This document shows positions 6,758 to 12,465 of a stretch of DNA of 12,465 bases, one piece after another (position 1 is the stretch's first letter; each line of letters begins with the position of its first letter). The DNA comes from JAIVJN01 sp036732565. Its GTDB lineage: Bacteria; Acidobacteriota; Vicinamibacteria; Vicinamibacterales; UBA2999. Made by a program: the position numbers and the translations under genes. The stretch covers positions 1 through 12,465 of the forward strand of contig DAINCF010000193.1 in NCBI GenBank assembly GCA_036732565.1, in the 5' to 3' direction. Below the pieces are notes generated by a model. The model made no database searches. It saw only the letters and a program-made list of their open reading frames with translations, and had not been told where the DNA came from.

Positions 6758-8185
6758 TCAGGCGTTCCGTCTCTCAGAATCGTGCACGTACACGTCCCAT
6801 CCGAGGTATTGGGAGAATGCCTCGGCCAGGATCGCGGCGGATCGCGACGCGTTCATCGCGGCGTGGTGCTCGAAGCCATGGCGGCAGATGTGGCGCATCA
6901 GATCCTGCAGTCCGGGCACTTCGACCACGGCCCTCGTCCCGAAAGTCTGGAGCGGATCCGCCGTAAAGCGACCCTCCCCCACGTAGGTGCGGATGCAGCC
7001 GTTGCGGTCGTCGGTCGACACGCGGGAGAACGTGACGGGACCGCCGCCTGGCGTCCGCCCGGCGAGCGCGCCGTAGGTGTTCTCCTCGCCCAGCACGGTG
7101 CCGAGAATCGGTGCCGTCGCGATCGTCACGTCGGGAACGTAGGTCTTCGCCCAATTGCCGCAGTGGAAGAAGACGCATTTGTTCGGGTCGTCTCCGTAGT
7201 TGTTGTTCCAGTCGACCAGCGCGCTCGGCACACCCGACGCGAGCTGCATCGCATACATCGCCACGGTGCCGGCGACGTCGACTTCGCAGGCGCTGGGCAT
7301 CAGCTTCTCGCTCATCATGCTCATGATGGTGCAGCAGTTCACGCCGTAGTTCTGCTGCAGCGAGCTCCAGCATTGAATCGCCGACGCCTCGAGATCCAAG
7401 CGCAGCATCCAGTCGCTGACCACGACGCCAAACTTCGCCATCAACAGCAGCGCGTCGCTCGGCACGCCGGGCGCGGCCGCGTATCCGCCAATCTCGGAGA
7501 GCTTCTGCTTGACGCGAATGTCGCGGTCGTCCAGCCGGCGGGCGTTCTCGAGCACCTCGGACAGGTCGATGGTGCTGACGCTGATGCCGCTCGCCTCCAG
7601 GAGCTTCTCGCTGTACCGCGTGGTGTTGAACGCATTGGGACGAGCCCCGATCGCGCCGACCCGTGCGCGGCGCAAGCCCTTGACGACACGACAGGTGCCG
7701 CAGAAGCGCTCGAGCTCCGCTCGAAATCCGGCCGACGAGGGGTGGATCGTGTGTCGGTCGGTCAGCGTGAAGGGAATCCCGTACTGGCGCAGGTTGTTGC
7801 AGACCGAGACCTTGCCGCAGAAGGCATCGCGCCGCCGCTCGACCTGGAGTTGGGTGAGATCGTCGGGATAAGCCTGAATCAACACCGGGACGTTCAGCTC
7901 GGCGAGCTTGAGGGTATCCGCCACCCCTTTCTCGTCGCCGAAATTCGGCAGCGAGACGAGCACACCATCGATGCGGTCGCGGTGGCGGCGAAACAGGTCG
8001 GCGCAGGCCTTCGCATGCTCCCAGGTCTCGACCGCGCCCAGCTTGGTCTCCCGCTCCTCGAGCATCACCGCGTCGATGTCGAGCGTCTCGAAGAGCGCCA
8101 GGATGTCGCGTCTGGCCTCCGACACGAGCTGGTCGGGAAAGAAGTTGCGGTTGCCGACGATCACGCCGAGTGTGGTCTTGGACAT
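6758..8185 (-). CDS. L-fucose/L-arabinose isomerase-like sugar isomerase
   Basis: The protein has 475 residues. Members of this fold interconvert aldoses and ketoses using a divalent metal, usually manganese, in the cytoplasm. The N-terminal half is the Rossmann-like part (GVIVGNRNFFP at 7-17; DGVLVSLPNFGDEKG at 73-87). The C-terminal half carries the active site: E301 in CEVD and D325 in VDWNN are 24 residues apart, the same spacing as the metal ligands E337 and D361 of E. coli FucI. H440 or H441 in GFEHH is the likely third ligand. At 475 residues it is shorter than FucI (about 590), so it belongs to the compact, poorly assigned branch of the family, which includes enzymes acting on sugars other than fucose. 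It is the last gene of the uptake operon and presumably acts on the imported sugar. The substrate is not determined. Its stop lies 24 bp from the stop of the convergent oxidase gene. Confidence 0.87.
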   Translation of the reverse strand: MSKTTLGVIVGNRNFFPDQLVSEARRDILALFETLDIDAVMLEERETKLGAVETWEHAKACADLFRRHRDRIDGVLVSLPNFGDEKGVADTLKLAELNVPVLIQAYPDDLTQLQVERRRDAFCGKVSVCNNLRQYGIPFTLTDRHTIHPSSAGFRAELERFCGTCRVVKGLRRARVGAIGARPNAFNTTRYSEKLLEASGISVSTIDLSEVLENARRLDDRDIRVKQKLSEIGGYAAAPGVPSDALLLMAKFGVVVSDWMLRLDLEASAIQCWSSLQQNYGVNCCTIMSMMSEKLMPSACEVDVAGTVAMYAMQLASGVPSALVDWNNNYGDDPNKCVFFHCGNWAKTYVPDVTIATAPILGTVLGEENTYGALAGRTPGGGPVTFSRVSTDDRNGCIRTYVGEGRFTADPLQTFGTRAVVEVPGLQDLMRHICRHGFEHHAAMNASRSAAILAEAFSQYLGWDVYVHDSERRNA

Positions 8186-8196
8186 ACGGCCAGGTG

Positions 8197-8201
8197 CCTC
8201 C
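8197..8201 (-). promoter_or_regulatory. Shine-Dalgarno site of the isomerase gene
   Basis: On the minus strand GGAGG sits in the 17-bp gap after the binding-protein stop codon, 11 bases before the isomerase ATG at 8185. The spacing is rather long, so expression may be lower than that of the upstream transporter genes or may depend on coupling. Confidence 0.6.
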
Positions 8202-8202
8202 G

Positions 8203-9168
8203 TTACCTGCGTCCGAAGACGCCGAACTCGTGTGCGTTGTCCAGCGTCACCAGCTCGCAGTCGATCGCCTGCTTCTCCGATTGTCCGGTTGCGCCAGTCG
8301 TGAGGTAGCGGTGGGCCTGCTCGACGGCGAGGCGGGCGATCTGCACGGCGGGCTGCAGGACCGTAGCCTTCATCTCGCGCGCGGTGATCGACGCGATGGC
8401 ATCGGGGCTGCCGTCGAATCCCACGACGATGACCTGGCCCAGGCCCGCGGCCTTCAGCGCGGCCATGGCGCCGACCGCCATCGTGTCGTTCCCGGCGATC
8501 ACGCCCTTGATGCCGCGGTTCCCTTGAATGAGCGTTTCCATCTTCTGGAACGCCTCCGTCTGACTCCAGTTCGCGCTCTGCCGACCCACCATCTTCAGAT
8601 CCGGGTACTTGTCGAGCACGTCGTGAAAGCCACGACTGCGGACGCCGGCGTTGGTGTCGGACTCGCGACCGACCAGCTCCACGTAGCTGCCCGATTCTCC
8701 CATCAGGCGCACGAACTCCTCCGCGCCGACCACCGCGCCCTGGTAGTTGTTCGAGACGATCTGGGCGACCGCGACCCCGGTCGCGTTGATCTCGCGATCG
8801 ATGAGAAAGCTCGGCACGCCTCTCGCCTTGGCCTTGGTCACCGCCGCGACCGACGCGTCCGCGCCGGCGTTATCGAGCACGATCGCCGCGGCCCGGCGTG
8901 AAATCGCGACGTCGATGAGCTGATCTTGCGTGTGGGCGTCGTCGCCGTGCGAGTTGACGAGTACCTCGTAGCCCAGCTCGCGCGCCGCCTGCGCCGCCGC
9001 GTCGGCTTCGGCCTTGAAGAACGGATTGTCGTGCGACGGCGTGATGATGGCGATGAGCTTCGGGCCTGCCGGCGCTTGCGGGCTGCCGGCGTTCTGACAC
9101 GCGAGACTGCTCGAGAGCAAGGCCACGGCCGCGATCAGCGCGCGTGCGTGGCGACGACGAGTGGGCAT
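8203..9168 (-). CDS. rbsB: RbsB-type periplasmic sugar-binding lipoprotein of ABC transporter
   Basis: This is the substrate-binding component that captures a monosaccharide outside the inner membrane and delivers it to the permease. Numbering is from the ATG at 9168. The N-terminus is basic (PTRRRHAR), then hydrophobic, ending at C24. The residues before it (SLA) make an imperfect lipobox, so lipidation is likely but not certain. The mature part is a two-lobe Peripla_BP_4 protein. It keeps the set of residues that contact ribose in E. coli RbsB: N48, F50 and F51 (DNPFF), D124 and R125, R177, N227 (GNDTMA), D252 (VVGFDGSPD) and Q272. The ATG overlaps the permease stop by one base (TGATG). A GTG directly before it (9171) is an alternative start. 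A ribose-like pyranose is the best ligand guess, but related pentose and deoxyhexose binders share the pattern; the symbol denotes family only. Confidence 0.9.
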   Translation of the reverse strand: MPTRRRHARALIAAVALLSSSLACQNAGSPQAPAGPKLIAIITPSHDNPFFKAEADAAAQAARELGYEVLVNSHGDDAHTQDQLIDVAISRRAAAIVLDNAGADASVAAVTKAKARGVPSFLIDREINATGVAVAQIVSNNYQGAVVGAEEFVRLMGESGSYVELVGRESDTNAGVRSRGFHDVLDKYPDLKMVGRQSANWSQTEAFQKMETLIQGNRGIKGVIAGNDTMAVGAMAALKAAGLGQVIVVGFDGSPDAIASITAREMKATVLQPAVQIARLAVEQAHRYLTTGATGQSEKQAIDCELVTLDNAHEFGVFGRR

Positions 9169-10211
9169 CACGAAGACCTCTTCTGGAACTGGTCCAGGAT
9201 GACGGCGAGCACGATGACGAGCCCTTTGATCACCATCTGCCAGAACTCCGACACGCCCATCAACACCAGGCCGTCGGCCAGGACGCCGATGACGAACGCA
9301 CCGATCAACGTGCCGCCAATGGTGCCGCGGCCGCCCATTAGCGACGTGCCGCCAAGCACGACGGCGGCGATGGCGTTCAGCTCGAACGTCTCACCGGTGG
9401 CGGGATGTGCCGCACCCAGTTGCGACGCGATGATCAGCCCCACGAGCGCGGCGCAGAATCCGGAAATGACGTAGACCGTGCAGGTCACGCGCGTGACGCG
9501 AACGCCCGACAGCAGCGCCGCCCGGGCGTTCCCGCCCACGGCATAGACCTGCCGGCCAAAGGGCGTGCGATTCGCTACCAGCATCGCCACCAGCGTCACG
9601 CCCGCCATCAACCAGATCGGCACCGGGACGCCTGCCACGAGTCCGGTCCCCAGCCACGAAAATCCGGTATTGCCGAGATCGGCGCTGCCGGCAAGGTTCG
9701 GGAAGGTCGCGCCGCCGGACAGCAGCAACGCCGCCCCGCGCGCGACGTAGAGCACGCCCAGCGTGGCGATGAATGGCGCCACGCGCAGGCGCGCGACCAG
9801 AAGGCCGTTGAGCATGCCGAGCACGATGCCGGCGGCGAGACCCATCGTGACGACCAGCCAGGTGTGGAAGTACACGACGCTGCCCGCCCAGTGCAGCACC
9901 AGCCCCTGATCGATCAGCGCGCCGGCGATCATGCCCGTCAGCCCCGCGATCGAGCCGACGGAGAGATCGATTCCACCGCTCAAGATCACGAACGTCATGC
10001 CGATCGCGAGAATCGCGTTGATGGCAACGTGCTTGACGAGGATCGTGAGATTGCCCGTCGTGAGAAACTCCGGCGTCAGCAACGCAAACGCCGTCACCAA
10101 GCCAATCAGCGCGATGAGCGCGCGGAGCCGCAGCAGCAGATCGACGACCGAGCCGCGCCTGGGCGCACGCCTGGTCCACGCCGTGCCGGCCGCACTGTCA
10201 AGCACGCGCAT
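9168..10211 (-). CDS. rbsC: RbsC-type sugar ABC transporter permease
   Basis: This is the integral inner-membrane channel subunit (347 residues, BPD_transp_2 family). A short basic cytoplasmic N-terminus (residues 1-29) is followed by some eight to ten hydrophobic segments, starting with ALIALIGLVTAFALL at 31-45. Family landmarks are clear: GGIDLSVGS at 79-87, TPFGRQVYAVGGN at 216-228 (the loop thought to contact the ATPase) and LNAIAAVVLGGTSLMGGRG at 278-296. Length is usual for RbsC. The start codon lies inside the end of the ATPase gene (14-bp overlap), and its own stop overlaps the binding-protein start by one base, so expression is coupled on both sides. Sugar specificity cannot be read from the permease. 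Confidence 0.93.
   Translation of the reverse strand: MRVLDSAAGTAWTRRAPRRGSVVDLLLRLRALIALIGLVTAFALLTPEFLTTGNLTILVKHVAINAILAIGMTFVILSGGIDLSVGSIAGLTGMIAGALIDQGLVLHWAGSVVYFHTWLVVTMGLAAGIVLGMLNGLLVARLRVAPFIATLGVLYVARGAALLLSGGATFPNLAGSADLGNTGFSWLGTGLVAGVPVPIWLMAGVTLVAMLVANRTPFGRQVYAVGGNARAALLSGVRVTRVTCTVYVISGFCAALVGLIIASQLGAAHPATGETFELNAIAAVVLGGTSLMGGRGTIGGTLIGAFVIGVLADGLVLMGVSEFWQMVIKGLVIVLAVILDQFQKRSS
9177..9180 (-). promoter_or_regulatory. Shine-Dalgarno site of the binding-protein gene
   Basis: On the minus strand GAGG, within AGAAGAGG at the end of the permease gene, lies 8 bases before the ATG at 9168. It supports that ATG over the GTG at 9171 and, with the TGATG junction, translational coupling to the permease. 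Confidence 0.55.
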
Positions 10212-11754
10212 CGACCTCTCCGATCAACTGATCGGTCATCGCCGACGCCGCCGACGCCAGCGCGTGCTCGGTCGCCTCGCCCGCTTGGTGCTCGGCGACG
10301 ATCCGCCCTCGGGCCATGACGAGCACACGGCTCGCCACCGCGAAGATCTCGTGCAAGTCCGAGGACGCGAAGACCACGGCCATTCCGTCCTCGGCGAGCT
10401 GACGCATGCACGCCAGGATCTCGGCCTTGGCCGCGACATCCACGCCGCGGGTCGGCTCATCGAGGAGGAGCACCTTGGGCCGGAGCATCGCGCCTCGCGC
10501 AATCACGACCTTCTGCTGGTTGCCACCGCTCAACACGCTGACCGGCATTCTCAGCGCCGGCGCCTTGATCTGGAGTGTCGCCGTCAGACGCTCGGCAACA
10601 ACCTGTTCGCGGCCCGCTGCCAGCCACCCGTGCGCGGACAGCAGGTGCAGGCTCGACATCGTCATGTTGTGCAGCACCGACATGCTCGGAAAGAGCCCAG
10701 CTCTCTGTCGGTCCTCCGGTACCAGCACGAGTCCGGCGCGCACCCGAGCGGTCACGTCCAGCGTGTCGAGGCGACGGCCGTCCAACACGACTTCGCCACT
10801 GGCATCCTCGTGAACCCCCAGCAGCGACTCGAACAGCTCGGTTCGTCCCGCTCCCATCAACCCGTAGATCCCCAGCACTTCGCCGGCGCAGAGGTCGAAC
10901 GACACGCCGGACAGGGCGCTGCGCCCCGGTCGGGGCGCGAGCGTGAGATCCCGGACCGACAGCCGCGTGTCTCCGCGCGATGCTTGTCCACCGTCGGGTC
11001 TCGCCTCCAAGGGCCTGCCGGTCATCCGTTCGACAATCCAGGGCACGTCGATCTCGGCCGCACGTGCCTCGCCGACGCCGCGACCATCTCGCAGCACCGT
11101 GACCGAGTCGGCAATCGCCAACAGCTCCTCGAGGCGGTGAGAGATGTAGACGATGGACACACCGCGCGAGGCGAGGTCGCGCATCACGCGGAACAGATGC
11201 TCGATCTCCGACGTGGTCAGCGCTGACGTCGGCTCGTCCATCATCAGCACTCGAACGTCCTGCACCAGCGCCCGGGCGATCTCGACGATCTGCTGGAGGC
11301 CGAGCGGCAAGGATCCCACGCGTGTCGTCGGATCCAGGGGCTGCCCCAGCTTGTGCAGCACATCGCCGGCGGCGCGCTGCTGCGCGTCCACATCGACGAG
11401 GCCCCAACGGCTCACCAGCTCGCGGCCAACGAAGAGGTTCTCGGCGATCGTCAAGTCGTGGAAGAGCTGCAGCTCCTGATGAATCATCGCGATGCCACGG
11501 CGGGCGGCGTCGCGTGCCGACCGCAGCTCGATCGCTTCGCCGTCGAGCCACAGGTGACCGCTGCTCGGCTGCTCGACGCCCGCGAGAATCTTGACCAGCG
11601 TCGACTTCCCCGCGCCGTTCTCGCCGATGAGCGCATGGATACGTCCCGCCTCGACCCGGAAGTCCACGCCCTTGAGCGCGGCCGTACCTGGATAGGTCTT
11701 CGTGACGCCCCGCGCTTCGAGCACCGGGAGGCGGGACTGGCCGCTCTCGGTCAC
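10198..11754 (-). CDS. rbsA: RbsA-type sugar ABC transporter ATP-binding protein with two ATPase domains
   Basis: This cytoplasmic energy-coupling subunit has 518 residues and two fused ABC domains, the layout of RbsA/MglA/XylG proteins. Domain 1 has Walker A GENGAGKST at 44-52, Walker B VLMMDEP at 169-175 and the switch His H206. Its signature is LPLGLQQ at 149-155, divergent from the usual LSxGQQ. Domain 2 (from about residue 264) has the Lys-less Walker A GLMGAGRTE at 298-306, usual for this family, an intact signature LSGGNQQ at 408-414 and Walker B VLLLDEP at 428-434. Together the two domains can still form one normal site from the domain 1 Walker A and the domain 2 signature. The start is GTG, not ATG. 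It overlaps the stop of the DUF2291 gene (GTGA, 4 bp) and is preceded by a strong GAGGAGG. The symbol denotes family; the transported sugar is not proven. Confidence 0.93.
   Translation of the reverse strand: MTESGQSRLPVLEARGVTKTYPGTAALKGVDFRVEAGRIHALIGENGAGKSTLVKILAGVEQPSSGHLWLDGEAIELRSARDAARRGIAMIHQELQLFHDLTIAENLFVGRELVSRWGLVDVDAQQRAAGDVLHKLGQPLDPTTRVGSLPLGLQQIVEIARALVQDVRVLMMDEPTSALTTSEIEHLFRVMRDLASRGVSIVYISHRLEELLAIADSVTVLRDGRGVGEARAAEIDVPWIVERMTGRPLEARPDGGQASRGDTRLSVRDLTLAPRPGRSALSGVSFDLCAGEVLGIYGLMGAGRTELFESLLGVHEDASGEVVLDGRRLDTLDVTARVRAGLVLVPEDRQRAGLFPSMSVLHNMTMSSLHLLSAHGWLAAGREQVVAERLTATLQIKAPALRMPVSVLSGGNQQKVVIARGAMLRPKVLLLDEPTRGVDVAAKAEILACMRQLAEDGMAVVFASSDLHEIFAVASRVLVMARGRIVAEHQAGEATEHALASAASAMTDQLIGEVDARA
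10215..10221 (-). promoter_or_regulatory. Shine-Dalgarno site of the permease gene
   Basis: GGAGAGG on the minus strand ends 3 bases before the ATG at 10211 (6 bases from its GGAG core). It lies within the last codons of the ATPase gene and supports the 14-bp overlapping start. Confidence 0.65.
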
Positions 11755-12443
11755 CGCCGCGCCTCCTCGATGCGGAGCGTGACGGGCACGATCTCCAGCA
11801 CGGCCGCGGCTGATGCGCCGCGGGTCACCGCCGCATGGAACGCCACCGTCTTGCCCGTCAGGTCATCCACCGCGACTGGCGCGATCACGGTCTCGAGCAC
11901 GCGACGGTTCAATTCGCCTGCAACCTCGGCGAAGTCGATCTGATTGACGAAGTCGGTGAACTGGATGAACGGCAGCGCGTCCCGCACGGCGGTCCCGCGG
12001 ATCACCGGACCAATCTGGAGCGCGACGTCGGGCCGGCCGTCGGCAGGCACGAAATCGATACGCGCCAGCCCGACGCGCGACCGACGATCCACCTCGGTCA
12101 CCACGCCCGTGCCGCTGACGAAGAAGCTGCGTGACGCGCGACCCTCCTCTTTCCTGCCGGGCTCCGTCGCCGACCGCGCATCGAGTGCGGACTGCGTGGC
12201 TTCGGCCACCACCTTCTGGCTCCAGATCCCGTCCACGTACGCGACCGGATCGAACCGCTTCTCGGCCGCTCCGTGCAGTGGACGGACGGTCCACGGTGGG
12301 CTGCAGGCTGCCTGCGAAAGCACCACCAGCGCCCCGGCCAGCGCGGATGCCGTCGAGGCGGTCATGCGGGCGCCCGCACGCGGGCGCGCGGCGCACGATC
12401 CGACCCACGCGCAGTACGGGTGTGGGCCCACCTGTGCCGACAT
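11751..12443 (-). CDS. DUF2291 family predicted periplasmic lipoprotein
   Basis: The first gene of the uptake operon. The mature part matches the DUF2291 pattern I know from operons of RbsABC-type transporters: FDPVAYVDGIW near the N-terminus, then RVGLARIDF, LQIGPVIRGTAVRDA, and PFIQFTDFVNQIDFAEV. The function of the family is not established; its steady association with sugar ABC genes suggests an accessory role at the membrane. A hydrophobic segment ending in SQAAC looks like a lipoprotein signal with a non-standard lipobox. The ORF is closed upstream by an in-frame TGA (12456-12458). Two starts are possible. ATG 12443 (230 residues) gives an Arg-containing n-region. ATG 12365 (204 residues) gives the usual family length but an uncharged n-region. 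Neither has a clear ribosome-binding site. The end overlaps the ATPase start by 4 bp. Confidence 0.82.
   Translation of the reverse strand: MSAQVGPHPYCAWVGSCAARPRAGARMTASTASALAGALVVLSQAACSPPWTVRPLHGAAEKRFDPVAYVDGIWSQKVVAEATQSALDARSATEPGRKEEGRASRSFFVSGTGVVTEVDRRSRVGLARIDFVPADGRPDVALQIGPVIRGTAVRDALPFIQFTDFVNQIDFAEVAGELNRRVLETVIAPVAVDDLTGKTVAFHAAVTRGASAAAVLEIVPVTLRIEEARR
11762..11768 (-). promoter_or_regulatory. Shine-Dalgarno site of the ATPase gene
   Basis: GAGGAGG on the minus strand lies 7 bases before the GTG at 11754, within the end of the DUF2291 gene. It is the strongest ribosome-binding site seen here and justifies the GTG start. Confidence 0.7.
12366..12387 (-). repeat. GC-only overlapping palindromes near the start of the operon's first gene
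   Basis: A perfect 12-bp palindrome, GCGGGCGCCCGC, occupies 12366-12377, directly against the internal ATG at 12365. It overlaps a second inverted repeat: GCGCCCGC at 12370-12377 and GCGGGCGC at 12380-12387, with a 2-base centre. In RNA these arms could form mutually exclusive, very stable hairpins. If translation starts at 12443 the element is coding; if it starts at 12365 it lies in the leader and would hinder initiation. In such GC-rich DNA it may be chance. Confidence 0.45.
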
Positions 12444-12465
12444 CTTCTGTGGCGGTCAAGCTACG

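Noticed and set aside
6731..6760. Possible bidirectional terminator between the convergent genes (TGATC...GATCA around the two stop codons)
   Set aside because: The stem is only 5 bp, mostly made of the stop codons themselves, with no GC-rich core and no T-run on either side. I cannot support a terminator in this 24-bp gap.
6782..8308. A 508-codon plus-strand open frame opposite the isomerase
   Set aside because: Its composition is typical of a shadow frame (His, Arg, Val, Ala repeats), and the minus strand encodes a complete isomerase with active-site residues. I see no ribosome-binding site or family match.
9931..11226. A 431-codon plus-strand open frame opposite the permease and ATPase genes
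   Set aside because: It cuts across two well-supported ABC genes and shows only an Arg/Ser/His-rich low-information sequence.

Overview
The window is about 12.5 kb of gene-dense, GC-rich bacterial DNA. The high GC content, the strong third-position bias (which produces very long shadow ORFs on the wrong strand), the large multidomain proteins and the Gram-negative-type lipoprotein and ABC import operon suggest a soil-type bacterium such as a Vicinamibacteria-like acidobacterium or a myxobacterium-like lineage. This placement is an inference: there is no rRNA or marker gene here. I saw no RNA gene, mobile element or CRISPR array. Non-coding DNA is almost absent; every gap between genes is 24 bp or less.

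Left half (1-6733, plus strand): three closely spaced genes. The first is a very large protein that is 5'-truncated by the window edge. It carries an NlpC/P60-like segment, two duplicated peptidoglycan-binding repeats, a proline-rich linker, an alpha/beta-hydrolase domain with a complete catalytic triad, and a C-terminal beta-rich domain. The second is a 128-residue protein of unknown function. The third, of 942 residues, joins a complete FAD-dependent amine oxidase to a C-terminal serine beta-lactamase/penicillin-binding-protein-like domain. That domain has an SxxK motif and KCG in place of KTG. I do not know this fusion as a described protein, and the cassette is the best candidate here for an undescribed system.

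Right half (6758-12443, minus strand): a tightly coupled carbohydrate-uptake operon transcribed toward the left half. In transcription order it encodes a DUF2291 lipoprotein, an RbsA-type double ATPase, an RbsC-type permease, an RbsB-type binding protein and an L-fucose/L-arabinose isomerase-like enzyme. Three of the four junctions are overlaps (4, 14 and 1 bp) and the last is a 17-bp gap, so the genes are almost certainly one transcript. Its promoter lies beyond the right edge. The binding protein keeps the ribose-type contact residues. The isomerase keeps the metal-binding Glu/Asp pair at FucI spacing. The operon is therefore predicted to import a monosaccharide and isomerise it from aldose to ketose. 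The actual sugar cannot be fixed from this window, because no kinase, aldolase or regulator is present.

The two blocks converge with only 24 bp between stop codons and appear functionally separate.
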